From Kushneria pakistanensis (GTDB taxonomy: Bacteria; Pseudomonadota; Gammaproteobacteria; Pseudomonadales; Halomonadaceae): a DNA stretch of 36,554 nt. The stretch's first letter is position 1; every line of letters starts with the position of its first letter. This document shows positions 6,070 to 12,596 of this stretch, piece after piece. The position numbers and the translations under genes are program-made. The notes under the pieces were generated by a model, which ran no database searches, was not told the origin of the DNA, and was given only the letters and a program-made list of their open reading frames with translations. Location: NCBI RefSeq assembly GCF_014652795.1, contig NZ_BMZM01000006.1, positions 1 through 36,554 of the forward strand. Direction: 5' to 3'.

Positions 6070-6644
6070 CTGCATTCATTCATCCCGCCAATTTCCATCA
6101 GTTACCCGCAGTACAGCAGGTTTTGGAGCGTTTCGCCCTAACGGGTTATGCGCGTCTGTCGCTGCTGTTGGAGCAGCTGGCGGATGCCGCCGACTCGTTC
6201 ATAGAAGACGCCGACAGTCAGGTCGGAGCGACGTGGGAGCAGTGGGGCGAGCTGCTGCATGCGCCGGAGCCGGAGCAGGTGCTGGGCGAGTTCTTTGAAG
6301 CGCTGGCGGAGGCCGGGCTGATCAAGCTGAACGTGACGGGTGACCGGGCAACGATCGCCAGCCATGCGGTCGCTTGGACGCGTCCGGGGCTATCGCCGGA
6401 GCTTTATACATCGGCCGAGCAGTGGGGCGCATGGTTCGAGCGCGAGATGTCATGCCCGCCGCGCTATGCGCACTCCGAGGGCTACCAGCAGTTTTATCGC
6501 CGCTGGATTGCCTCAAACGTGACCACACCTGAGATGGCCGAGGCCGTTAATCGTGCCATCGCGGCCGCTGCCGGGGTGGAGCCCGCTGCGCTGCAGCGCC
6601 ATCTGTCAGTCATCCGCAAAGAGAAAATCGAGGGGGCACGATGA
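6066..6644 (+). CDS. Hypothetical early protein, 192 aa
   Basis: Unknown helical protein of 192 residues. The N-terminal two-thirds contain an acidic helical segment and a winged-helix-like stretch (FFEALAEAGLIKLNVTGDRA). The C-terminal part (YQQFYRRWIASNVTTPEMAE followed by a helix and RKEKIEGAR) is reminiscent of the C-terminal ssDNA-binding segment of DnaT-like phage replication proteins, but the match is weak. Its place directly after Cro, where many phages keep replication initiators, is compatible with a replication or remodelling role. It is coupled to the genes on both sides by 4-base overlaps. Confidence 0.6.
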   Translation: MTAFIHPANFHQLPAVQQVLERFALTGYARLSLLLEQLADAADSFIEDADSQVGATWEQWGELLHAPEPEQVLGEFFEALAEAGLIKLNVTGDRATIASHAVAWTRPGLSPELYTSAEQWGAWFEREMSCPPRYAHSEGYQQFYRRWIASNVTTPEMAEAVNRAIAAAAGVEPAALQRHLSVIRKEKIEGAR

Positions 6645-7090
6645 ATTTCATTGGCATTGCCGGCAGTCGATGCGACCAGCGCCAGAAGATGGCCGACCAG
6701 ATCACCAGCGCTGCGCGGGAAATGGGCGGCGGACCGCGTCGGATGATATGCCACGCGCTTTATGACCCCAAGCCACGCCATGCGACCAGCGAGAAGATGC
6801 GCGCTGATCGTGTGCGCGAGCTGATCGAAGACATGGTGGGCATGAAGTTTGATGGCTGCGTGTTTTCCCAGGTCTATACCGAGTCCGAGGCGGCAGTCAT
6901 CCGCGAGCATGGCGGGGTGATCTGGCACCTGCAGGGCCAGCCCAGCGATCAGGTCATGATCAGGCGCGGCGATCTGATGATCACGCTGACGCCCGGCGGG
7001 GATCGGCACTATGTCGACGCTATCGAGGCGCTGTCGGAGATCGATCTGCAGGAACAGCGCGCCCATCGCCGTGAAAGGATGACCGCGTAA
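6641..7090 (+). CDS. Hypothetical early protein, 149 aa
   Basis: Unrecognised 149-residue alpha/beta protein. It begins with the strand MNFIGIAG followed by SRCDQRQKMADQI, which recalls the start of phage nucleotide kinases but lacks a Walker A motif (no GxxxxGKS/T). Later strands (FDGCVFSQVYTESEAAVIRE, then GGVIWHLQG) suggest a Rossmann-like fold with a degenerate or different active site. It is coupled by ATGA to the previous gene, and its TAA overlaps the next ATG. A possible relic of a deoxynucleoside monophosphate kinase, or a new family. Confidence 0.6.
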   Translation: MNFIGIAGSRCDQRQKMADQITSAAREMGGGPRRMICHALYDPKPRHATSEKMRADRVRELIEDMVGMKFDGCVFSQVYTESEAAVIREHGGVIWHLQGQPSDQVMIRRGDLMITLTPGGDRHYVDAIEALSEIDLQEQRAHRRERMTA

Positions 7091-7419
7091 TGGGTTCGCC
7101 GATCCGGCACAGCGTCCGGCGCCGCAGCAAGTACGGCAACAAGCCGGCCATGGCTGACGGTATCCGCTTTGATAGCAAGAAGGAGCGGGACTATTACCAG
7201 CGCCTGCGTGTGATGCAGGACTCCGGCGCGGTCGTCATGTTTCTGCGTCAGGTGCCGCTGCATCTGCCGGGCAATATCCGCTACGTGCTGGACTTTCTGG
7301 TGTTCTGGGCTGACGGCACGGTCGAGTGGATCGACGTTAAAGGCATGCGCACGGATACCTACAAGCTGAAGAAGGCGCAGGTCGAGGACATTTACCCCAT
7401 CACGATCACCGAGGTGTGA
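7090..7419 (+). CDS. DUF1064-family nuclease-like protein
   Basis: A 109-residue protein with the DUF1064 signature: KYGNKP near the N-terminus, GIRFDSKKERDYYQRL, then a beta-strand with Asp (YVLDFLVFWADG), VEWIDVKGM and YKLKKAQVEDIYPI. The spaced acidic and Lys residues (E-x-DVKG) are those of the PD-(D/E)XK nuclease superfamily, so this is likely a small endonuclease, perhaps acting on recombination or replication intermediates. Family members commonly sit in phage replication modules. It overlaps the previous gene by one base and is followed one base later by the Q-like gene. Confidence 0.75.
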   Translation: MGSPIRHSVRRRSKYGNKPAMADGIRFDSKKERDYYQRLRVMQDSGAVVMFLRQVPLHLPGNIRYVLDFLVFWADGTVEWIDVKGMRTDTYKLKKAQVEDIYPITITEV

Positions 7420-7420
7420 C

Positions 7421-7840
7421 GTGGCCCGGCGCGCGCGTAGTCGACTCGATGACGTTCTGGATGCGTGGGCCTGCTGGCTCGCCCAGGGCGAAGGCGCGCA
7501 GCTGATCGGTAGCAGTCAGCTGGGGCGTCTGATGGATGGCGCCCTGCCCGGTTCTGGCGGCAGTGCCGATGTGGTGTGTATGGCGGCGTTCCCGATCGAG
7601 GAGCGCGTGGAGGCGGCGGTCATCGGTATTGCGCGCGAGGATCTGTTAACGGCGGACGTGTTGCGCCTGGAATACAACGCTGCGTTTGAGCGCGTTTGCG
7701 ATCGGCGCGGTATCGCCCGATATGAGCCATCCCGGGCGGAGCAGGTACACAAGGCGCTGCTGCTGGATGTCTCGGTGCGCACCTACAAGCGCCGGCTGGC
7801 CAGCGCACGCGAGCTGATCGAGCAGCGGGTGCTGGCGTGA
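7421..7840 (+). CDS. Q-type late antitermination protein
   Basis: A 139-residue protein starting with GTG. It follows the layout of the Phage_antitermQ family: an N-terminal LDDVLDAWACWLAQGEGAQ helix, a short Gly/Ser linker, VVCMAAFPIEERV, then a C-terminal HTH-like part (DVLRLEYNAAF and SVRTYKRRLASARELIEQ) like that of lambdoid Q82/Q21 proteins. It would load on RNA polymerase near the late promoter and allow read-through of the terminator before the holin gene (10905-10932). It lies at the end of the tightly packed early operon, as Q does in lambdoid phages. Start codon and family are fairly well supported; the target is inferred. Confidence 0.68.
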   Translation: MARRARSRLDDVLDAWACWLAQGEGAQLIGSSQLGRLMDGALPGSGGSADVVCMAAFPIEERVEAAVIGIAREDLLTADVLRLEYNAAFERVCDRRGIARYEPSRAEQVHKALLLDVSVRTYKRRLASARELIEQRVLA

Positions 7841-8013
7841 GCGTTAACCGCGTGTTTCGCGTGGAGGTGGTCATGGTGGAGACCGGCGAGGTGCGCGGCT
7901 TCTACATGGTTTCCAGTTCGATCAGCACGCTGGAGGAAGCGCACGAACGCGCGGCATTGCAGTTTGGTCCCGGCCGGGTGCTGGGCGTAAAGAAAGCAAG
8001 TATGAAAACATGA
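7837..8013 (+). CDS. Small hypothetical protein, 58 aa
   Basis: A 58-codon frame starting with GTG and overlapping the stop of the Q-like gene. It has a beta-hairpin-like N-terminus (RVFRVEVVMVETGEVRGFYM), then a helix with EEAHERAALQFG and a short end VLGVKKASMKT. The composition is that of a real small phage protein. Its last codons run into the tandem repeat of par-type units (8002-8041), so part of the repeat array is translated. No function is known. Confidence 0.6.
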   Translation: MSVNRVFRVEVVMVETGEVRGFYMVSSSISTLEEAHERAALQFGPGRVLGVKKASMKT

Positions 8014-8041
8014 AAGCATGAAAGCATGAAAGCATGAAAGC
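8002..8041. repeat. Five tandem 8-bp repeats, par site 5
   Basis: Five head-to-tail units, ATGAAAAC once and ATGAAAGC four times, share the core of the inverted par-type sites. The array begins inside the end of the 58-residue gene. It is a direct-repeat (iteron-like) version of the dispersed family. Confidence 0.8.
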
Positions 8042-8107
8042 AGGCAGGGGCTAAACCGCGCGCCAACGCGCCCTGTCACTGACGAAACCGACACGAGAGG
8101 TAGCCTC

Positions 8108-8248
8108 ATGAGCCGCGAAACCGACATCCAGCGCTGTCAGCAGCGTATTGCCCTGCATACCGATAGCGTCACCGATCCATGGCCCCAGCAGCGTCTAAAG
8201 CCAGCGGCCCACTGGCTGCTGGAGCAGGGAGGACAACCCCATGAATAA
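8108..8248 (+). CDS. Small hypothetical protein, 46 aa
   Basis: A 46-codon frame starting MSRETDIQRCQQRIALHTDS and ending LLEQGGQPHE, with GAGAGG 8 bases before the ATG. It overlaps the start of the next gene by 8 bases. It is hydrophilic and helical, without cysteine pairs or a membrane segment. Its placement and ribosome site make it more likely real than not. No family is recognised. Confidence 0.55.
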   Translation: MSRETDIQRCQQRIALHTDSVTDPWPQQRLKPAAHWLLEQGGQPHE

Positions 8249-9227
8249 GACATATCAGGAGCTTTGCGACGAGATCACTCTGCTACGGGAAGAAAATGCC
8301 GAGCTGAGGGAGGGTAAGGCGTCTGTGAGCAATGGTCAGGATGTGCATCTATCGAAGAAACCAAGAGGGAGTGGCATGGCGTTCGGAGAGTTCAAAAGCT
8401 ATCGAAAGGTTGAGGGTAACGTCACAGCCTTTAAACACTTTGCGTCGGCGCAATCTGGTAAGACGACTCGCGCTGCCGGATTGGTGCGGTTTTGGCTTGA
8501 GCGGGGTATTAAAGGAGCGCTGGCAGTCCCGATCAAACCTTGGTTCTATCGGCACGCGTTCAAATTTTCAGAGGAATACTGCATCGGCGGTCTGGATAGA
8601 CTTTTGCAGCAAGCGGACCAGTTGAACGCACTTGTGATCGATAATCCTGAAAGATTTCCGAACGCAGAAGGGGACGTCGTAGAGCTAATGTTGGCCAGGC
8701 TGCATTCAAGCGAGCAGGCCCGGGTTGTTCATGGCTTTTATCGGTCAGAGCCCGGGCAGCTGGTAGAGCTGACAGAAGGCTGGGAGCCCGTCGAGTATCC
8801 GCTGGCATCCGTTCCTCGTTTTGAATGGCCGCATGAGAAGAAGCCCATTCATGAATTAAGCATCGATCGTCTCGTTACGGCACATGCGCTGGAGGGCGAT
8901 ACGGGCGACATGAATCTGATGGTTTTTGCGCGTGGTGAGTACAGTGCTGGCGGCGCGCAGAACCATTACCAGATTGTCGAAAAGCACCCTGAAGGCTGCC
9001 AGTGGCTGGTCGGGGAAGTCAATTTTCAGGATGGAAACCCGGCGATCAGGGGCGTCAATGGGGTGACATTGGAGGCGGTGCTGGCGTGCTGTCTTGATCG
9101 ACTTGAATGCTTCCAGCGCGGGCCATTCGCCAATAACTACAACGCCGCTGCCTTACAGCATATCGAACAGGCTATGGAGTCGCTTCATGATCGCGTGCGT
9201 GAGCGTGACCAGGAGGTGGCCAAGTGA
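8241..9227 (+). CDS. Accessory protein with C-terminal Acb2/Tad1-like hairpin domain (candidate anti-CBASS)
   Basis: A 328-residue protein in three parts. Residues 3-25 are a short coiled coil (ELCDEITLLREENAELREG). Residues about 45-225 are unrecognised. The C-terminus, from about 250 on, has GEVNFQDGNP, then GVNGVTLEAVLACCLDRLEC, FQRGPFANNYNAAALQHIEQ and a helical end with DRVRERD. This tail follows the pattern of small phage proteins classed as the Acb2/Tad1 hairpin domain, known as cyclic-nucleotide sponges that block CBASS or Thoeris signalling. Stand-alone members are about 70-100 residues; here the domain seems fused to a large N-terminal part. The DNA of the N-terminal half looks more A+T-rich than its neighbours, suggesting acquisition. 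Family call from memory of the motif only. Confidence 0.55.
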   Translation: MNKTYQELCDEITLLREENAELREGKASVSNGQDVHLSKKPRGSGMAFGEFKSYRKVEGNVTAFKHFASAQSGKTTRAAGLVRFWLERGIKGALAVPIKPWFYRHAFKFSEEYCIGGLDRLLQQADQLNALVIDNPERFPNAEGDVVELMLARLHSSEQARVVHGFYRSEPGQLVELTEGWEPVEYPLASVPRFEWPHEKKPIHELSIDRLVTAHALEGDTGDMNLMVFARGEYSAGGAQNHYQIVEKHPEGCQWLVGEVNFQDGNPAIRGVNGVTLEAVLACCLDRLECFQRGPFANNYNAAALQHIEQAMESLHDRVRERDQEVAK

Positions 9228-9388
9228 AAACCATCAAGCACTATCACTGGGGGCTGCCGGGTCCGTTGCGACTGTTCGGGGCGGGTTACTGGCTGGGAAT
9301 GGGCGCGACTCTGGGCGTTGTGACAGGTTCCGGCATCTATGCGCTGCTCGACGTCTTTGTGACGTGGCTGGCACATCTTTTCGCATAA
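9224..9388 (+). CDS. Small membrane protein, 54 aa
   Basis: A 54-residue protein starting with GTG behind a strong AGGAGG, overlapping the previous stop codon by 4 bases. After a basic-aromatic start (MKTIKHYHWGLPGPL) it has a long hydrophobic segment with Gly residues (GYWLGMGATLGVVTGSGIYA) and a second apolar end (VFVTWLAHLFA), so one or two membrane spans are likely. Possible roles are exclusion, lysis timing or membrane anchoring of the preceding protein; none is shown. It is the last gene before the recombinase. Confidence 0.65.
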   Translation: MKTIKHYHWGLPGPLRLFGAGYWLGMGATLGVVTGSGIYALLDVFVTWLAHLFA

Positions 9389-9410
9389 TCCATTAATGAT
9401 CTAACGCAAC

Positions 9411-9476
9411 GGCTCATGCCCGGGCGTTAACGGCACCCGCATGGGGCCGTTGCGCCCGGAGCGCTGCCCATGAGCC
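9411..9476. repeat. Nested inverted repeat upstream of the recombinase
   Basis: The outer arms GGCTCATG (9411-9418) and CATGAGCC (9469-9476) enclose a second pair, CCGGGCG (9420-9426) with CGCCCGG (9453-9459), and an inner pair AACGGC/GCCGTT (9429-9434, 9446-9451). The right outer arm contains the recombinase start codon. It may be a recombination or autoregulatory site, or a transcript structure controlling int translation. Confidence 0.55.
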
Positions 9477-10726
9477 AGACCCTTAGCGTTAACCTGTCCG
9501 ATGCCGTCATTCGCCGGCATATCAATGACCCTTCCATTCGACAGCTGAAAGATCCGCGCTACCCGCTGCGACTGCGCTTCAATGCCGATCGCACCCGGGC
9601 GAGCTGGCATGTCATCAAGTACGCATCCGGCGGGACCCGCTGGCGCAAGGCCGGGGCATGGCCGGATCTATCGACCAAGGCGCTGTTATCGCGTTTACCC
9701 GAGATTCAGGCCGAGCTGGCGGTGAATCCTCATTCCGCGCGTGTGCGGGTATCGACGTGGGAGAGCGTGGGCGACGTACTGCGCTGGTATCAGGAGCGCA
9801 CCGCAAAAAATGCCCGGCTATCGAAGACGCGCAAGGCGACCATCAAAAGCGCCATTCATCGGCACCTATTGCCCCTGCTGGATGAACAGCCGATCCAGAC
9901 CCTGAACCATGCCACGCTGGATGAAGCGCTGATCTGGCCCCTGCAGGCGCGTCTGGCCCTTTCGACCGTTCGTCAGGTACTGGCCGTTTTAAAGCAATCG
10001 TTCAAGCAGGCCCACAAGCTGGGTCTGATCGAGACCAATCCTACCGGCGCCGTTCGCTTTGGTGACTTCATTGATGCGCGCATTGCGCCCAGAGCAGGCG
10101 TGTTTCGTGTTGATCAGCTGACCGATCTGATGGAGCGACTGACCCGAACCGATAACGAGCCGCGCGTGATGATCCTGCTGATGCTGCTGCACGGCACGCG
10201 ATTGGGTGAAACACGGATGGCGCGTTGGCGTGATGTCGATATCGAACGGACAACATGGACCCTGCCCGAGCAGCACACCAAGCCCCGTCGCGAGCATCGT
10301 TTGCCGTTGACCGATATGGCAGTGGATCTATTGACCCGATACCGAGACTGGCAGCGGGAGCGCGGTTATACCGGTGTGTATCTATTCCCATCAGCTGGCA
10401 GGTATCACGGATCGCCCATCACATCAGTGACCGCGTGCCATTGGGTCCAGTCCGTCAGCGATAAACGCTGGTCATCACACGATCTGAGAAAGCTGGCCCG
10501 GACATCATGGGCGGATCTGGGTATCGATTACATGGTGGGCGAGCTGCTGCTGAATCACGCGCTGTCGAAACTGGATCGCACCTACATTCATACCTATGTC
10601 GAGCGGCAGGCGCGGGAAGCACTGGAGCGTTATCACGACTGGCTTTTGGGCTACGGCCTTCATGATGCTTTGGCCGAGACGACGCCGAGACCGACGCGAA
10701 ACCGTAGAGCCATGCGACGACGATAA
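9470..10726 (+). CDS. int: P4-like tyrosine recombinase / integrase
   Basis: A 418-residue tyrosine recombinase. The N-terminal part (residues 20-85, with DPRYPLRLRFNADRTRASWH and WPDLSTKALLSRLPEIQ) resembles the P4-type arm/DUF4102 domain. A core-binding domain follows (about 90-210). The catalytic domain has Arg244 in HGTRLGE, the H-x-x-R box at His337-Arg340 (SSHDLRK), and a nucleophile probably at Tyr372 (DRTYIH). GGAG lies 8 bases before the start. It could integrate the element at a host site or, in a genome that also has par and rep genes, resolve multimers like Cre. The C-terminal tail is Arg-rich. Confidence 0.9.
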   Translation: MSQTLSVNLSDAVIRRHINDPSIRQLKDPRYPLRLRFNADRTRASWHVIKYASGGTRWRKAGAWPDLSTKALLSRLPEIQAELAVNPHSARVRVSTWESVGDVLRWYQERTAKNARLSKTRKATIKSAIHRHLLPLLDEQPIQTLNHATLDEALIWPLQARLALSTVRQVLAVLKQSFKQAHKLGLIETNPTGAVRFGDFIDARIAPRAGVFRVDQLTDLMERLTRTDNEPRVMILLMLLHGTRLGETRMARWRDVDIERTTWTLPEQHTKPRREHRLPLTDMAVDLLTRYRDWQRERGYTGVYLFPSAGRYHGSPITSVTACHWVQSVSDKRWSSHDLRKLARTSWADLGIDYMVGELLLNHALSKLDRTYIHTYVERQAREALERYHDWLLGYGLHDALAETTPRPTRNRRAMRRR

Positions 10727-10815
10727 CCGCGCTGGCTGAAACGGAATCGGATTATCTATCGCAGAGGAGTATATTTCGGGCACTCAAAAACAAGCGTGAC
10801 AAATTGTTGCAAAAC

Positions 10816-10844
10816 GTGGCACTTAGGTTTATCGTTCGCGTCAT
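10816..10844 (+). promoter_or_regulatory. Candidate late promoter (PR'-like)
   Basis: TTGCAA (10816-10821) and TATCGT (10839-10844) with 17-bp spacing, starting a short leader of about 55 bases that runs into the terminator at 10905-10932. This promoter-leader-terminator order before the lysis genes is that of lambda PR'-tR'. Confidence 0.4.
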
Positions 10845-10904
10845 GGTGGTTTGGTGCGTCAGGCACGGCCGTCTGTTCCCTTGAATCCTGCAAGTCTCCT
10901 TGTC

Positions 10905-10932
10905 ACCCGGTCCATTTGGATCGGGTTTTTTT
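10905..10932 (+). terminator. Terminator before the lysis genes (tR'-like)
   Basis: ACCCGGTCC and GGATCGGGT form a 9-bp stem (one G-T pair) around ATTT, followed by seven T residues. It sits 23 bases before the holin start codon, so late transcription must read through it, presumably with the Q-like protein. Confidence 0.8.
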
Positions 10933-10955
10933 ATGCCTGTCATTTGGAGCAGCAA

Positions 10956-11246
10956 ATGAAGATCGACTCGGGCCGCGTGATCGCATATGGCGGCGGCAGT
11001 GGCATAACGGCGGTGTCGTCGAGCGCCAAGGCCGCTGACATTGGCATCACCCCAACCCCGGGCGATGTCATGACGCTGTTGAATGCGCCACTGGTGCAGT
11101 TCGGAGGGGTGCAGGTTGTAGTAGCAGACATTGTCAGCATCGCAGGTGTGGTGCTGGTTCTGGCCCGGCTGTCGTTTGACGTCTGGAAATACATCGATAT
11201 GCGGCGGCAGGTGCGCAGGCAGGGTGGCCAGAATGAGATTCAGTAA
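10956..11246 (+). CDS. Putative holin
   Basis: A 96-residue protein with a polar N-terminus, one clear hydrophobic span (VQVVVADIVSIAGVVLVLA, about residues 52-72) and a basic C-terminus (DMRRQVRRQGGQ). It lies directly before the endolysin and overlaps it by 14 bases, the usual place of a holin. Only one strong membrane span is seen, with a weaker apolar region around residues 40-50, so the topology is either class III-like or pinholin-like. The latter would fit the SAR endolysin next door. The start at 10956 has TTGGAGC upstream; the longer frame would run through the terminator. Confidence 0.65.
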   Translation: MKIDSGRVIAYGGGSGITAVSSSAKAADIGITPTPGDVMTLLNAPLVQFGGVQVVVADIVSIAGVVLVLARLSFDVWKYIDMRRQVRRQGGQNEIQ

Positions 11247-11703
11247 AACGCTAAGCGGTGCCGCTGGTGCTGGTGTGATCGCACTGGCCATGACGATCGT
11301 GCCCTATTACGAGGGCACGGAGCTGAAAAGCTATCAGGATGCAGTCGGGAAGTGGACGGTCTGCACCGGGCATACGGAGACCGCCGCACCGGGTCAAACG
11401 AAAACGCCCAAGGAGTGCGAGGCGCTACTGGCCAGCGATCTGGGCACGGCGCTGGCTGCTGTTGATCGACAGATTGATGCAGACATCCCCGACACGACCC
11501 GTGCGGCGCTCGTGTCGTTCACGTTCAATGTGGGCGAGGGGCAGCTGCAGCGCTCGACGCTGCGCAAACTCATGAATCAGGGGCGCATCGTTGAGGCCTG
11601 TCACCAGCTGCCCCGCTGGGTTTATGCCGGCGGGCAGCGTCTGCGTGGTTTAGTAAAGCGCCGGGCAGATGAAACCAAGATGTGCCTGGAGGGTGTCGAG
11701 TGA
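11233..11703 (+). CDS. SAR endolysin, GH24 lysozyme
   Basis: A 156-residue T4/P21-type lysozyme that cleaves the glycan backbone of peptidoglycan. The N-terminus is a weakly hydrophobic, Gly/Ala-rich segment (GAAGAGVIALAMTIV), typical of a signal-anchor-release domain. It is followed by the catalytic E-x8-D-x-x-x-x-x-T pattern: Glu in YYEGTELKSY, Asp in QDAVGKW, and Thr in VCTGHT. The Cys within TVCTGHT could take part in the disulfide isomerisation known for SAR lysozymes. The start at 11233 fits the SAR segment; upstream codons lie inside the holin gene. Secretion would be through Sec, with activation on release from the membrane. Confidence 0.9.
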   Translation: MRFSKTLSGAAGAGVIALAMTIVPYYEGTELKSYQDAVGKWTVCTGHTETAAPGQTKTPKECEALLASDLGTALAAVDRQIDADIPDTTRAALVSFTFNVGEGQLQRSTLRKLMNQGRIVEACHQLPRWVYAGGQRLRGLVKRRADETKMCLEGVE

Positions 11704-12149
11704 GACTGCAAATTATCGGGGGTGGCGTGCTGATGCTCGCCACCCTTTTTGCGTGTTGGCGCTGGGACGTTGCCAGCACCGAGCGTGACGCGGCGCAGCG
11801 GGAAGCGCAGCAGGCAAACGACAGGATCGCCGAGCAGGCGCAGTCGCTGTCGATGCGGGACGGGGTGATCGAGCAACAGCAACAGCAGGCGGCCCGGCTG
11901 GTCGAGATCGACCGAGGCATACAGTCATTACGCCAGACCGTCGACAAGCAGGGGGCGGGTCATCGGGCGGCAATTGAGGAGCTGAAGCGCAATGATGCGA
12001 ACGTTCGGGACTATCTGCGCGGGGGCGTGCCTGATGCTCTCGGGATGCACTACCAGCGCCCCGGTACAACAGACCCGGCCGCTTATCGTCGAGACGGGGG
12101 CGGCATGTCCTCTAACGCCATGCCATCTGCCAGCGCGGTCGCCGATTGA
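11700..12149 (+). CDS. Rz-like inner-membrane spanin
   Basis: A 149-residue protein with one N-terminal membrane anchor (IIGGGVLMLATLFACW) and a long periplasmic coiled coil rich in Gln, Glu and Arg (ERDAAQREAQQANDRIAEQA and following). This is the i-spanin layout: it would bridge to the outer-membrane lipoprotein and fuse the membranes in the last step of lysis. The GTG at 11700 is preferred because it overlaps the endolysin stop (GTGA) and has GGAGGG six bases upstream. The o-spanin gene is embedded in another frame at its 3' end. Confidence 0.85.
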   Translation: MRLQIIGGGVLMLATLFACWRWDVASTERDAAQREAQQANDRIAEQAQSLSMRDGVIEQQQQQAARLVEIDRGIQSLRQTVDKQGAGHRAAIEELKRNDANVRDYLRGGVPDALGMHYQRPGTTDPAAYRRDGGGMSSNAMPSASAVAD

Positions 12150-12285
12150 GTCGAACGACGATTGGCCCGCTGCTGTAGATGATCTGGAAGACGCGCTGTT
12201 GACCTGCGCTATTCAAGTGCGGGGGTGCATCGACCGGCAAAACAGCGGCAAAGAATCAGAGCAAGACCAAGGCGCCGGGCAATGA
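11992..12285 (+). CDS. Rz1-like outer-membrane lipoprotein spanin
   Basis: A 97-residue protein read in a different frame, starting inside Rz and extending beyond it. It has a lipoprotein signal peptide (MMRTFGTICAGACLMLSGC) with the lipobox L-S-G-C, so Cys19 would be lipidated after cleavage. Pro residues and further Cys follow. The nested-overlapping arrangement and lipobox identify the o-spanin partner of Rz. The second ATG (11995) is an equally good start. Its last codons run into the terminator at 12274-12298. At 97 residues it is longer than lambda Rz1 (60). Confidence 0.82.
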   Translation: MMRTFGTICAGACLMLSGCTTSAPVQQTRPLIVETGAACPLTPCHLPARSPIESNDDWPAAVDDLEDALLTCAIQVRGCIDRQNSGKESEQDQGAGQ

Positions 12286-12298
12286 TGCCCGGCTTTTT
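12274..12298 (+). terminator. Terminator after the lysis cassette
   Basis: GCCGGGC-AATGAT-GCCCGGC followed by five T residues. The stem begins inside the Rz1 gene end. Confidence 0.8.
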
Positions 12299-12596
12299 AT
12301 GCGTTCGCTCAACCATAAGTGACTGTTCTGAAATGACAAATAAAAGGCGCGATGCACGGCCGGCGGCGGTCACGGGTCCCTCTGGCGCCACAAATTGAAC
12401 GCACGGTCGTCAGGCCCGCGCGGTTTGCGTGTTTTTCGGTTTTCGGATTTTGGGTCCTTTCTTCCATGAATATTGCCAGTTTTTCACGCGGTGGAATTTG
12501 TCGGAGTCCGCATGGCATCTGAAAAGTGCCACCGACGGAAAAGCTGGAATGGCTGGAAATTACCGGTCATCCAACCCTGAACGGTGATGCGCTCCC
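12299..12596. other. Non-coding region before terminase, candidate cos
   Basis: About 300 bases without a gene, between the lysis terminator and the small terminase. A G+C-rich stretch at about 12354-12388 (with GGCCGGCGGCGGTCACGGG) recalls a lambda-type cosN core. Downstream come T-rich segments (12430-12485) that could be cosB-like binding sites. Its position directly before a Nu1/A-type terminase supports a cos site. The exact cut is not visible. Confidence 0.5.

Noticed and set aside
6641-7090. Deoxynucleoside monophosphate kinase
   Set aside because: The N-terminal strand is suggestive but the Walker A motif is missing, so the gene is left as hypothetical.
8002-8041. Possible CRISPR-like array
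   Set aside because: The units are 8 bp in direct tandem without spacers, so this is an iteron- or centromere-type repeat.
10875-10904. tRNA fragment or attP core
   Set aside because: GAATCCTGCAAG only weakly resembles a tRNA T-arm and there is no complete acceptor end, so it is kept only as a remark under the integrase finding.
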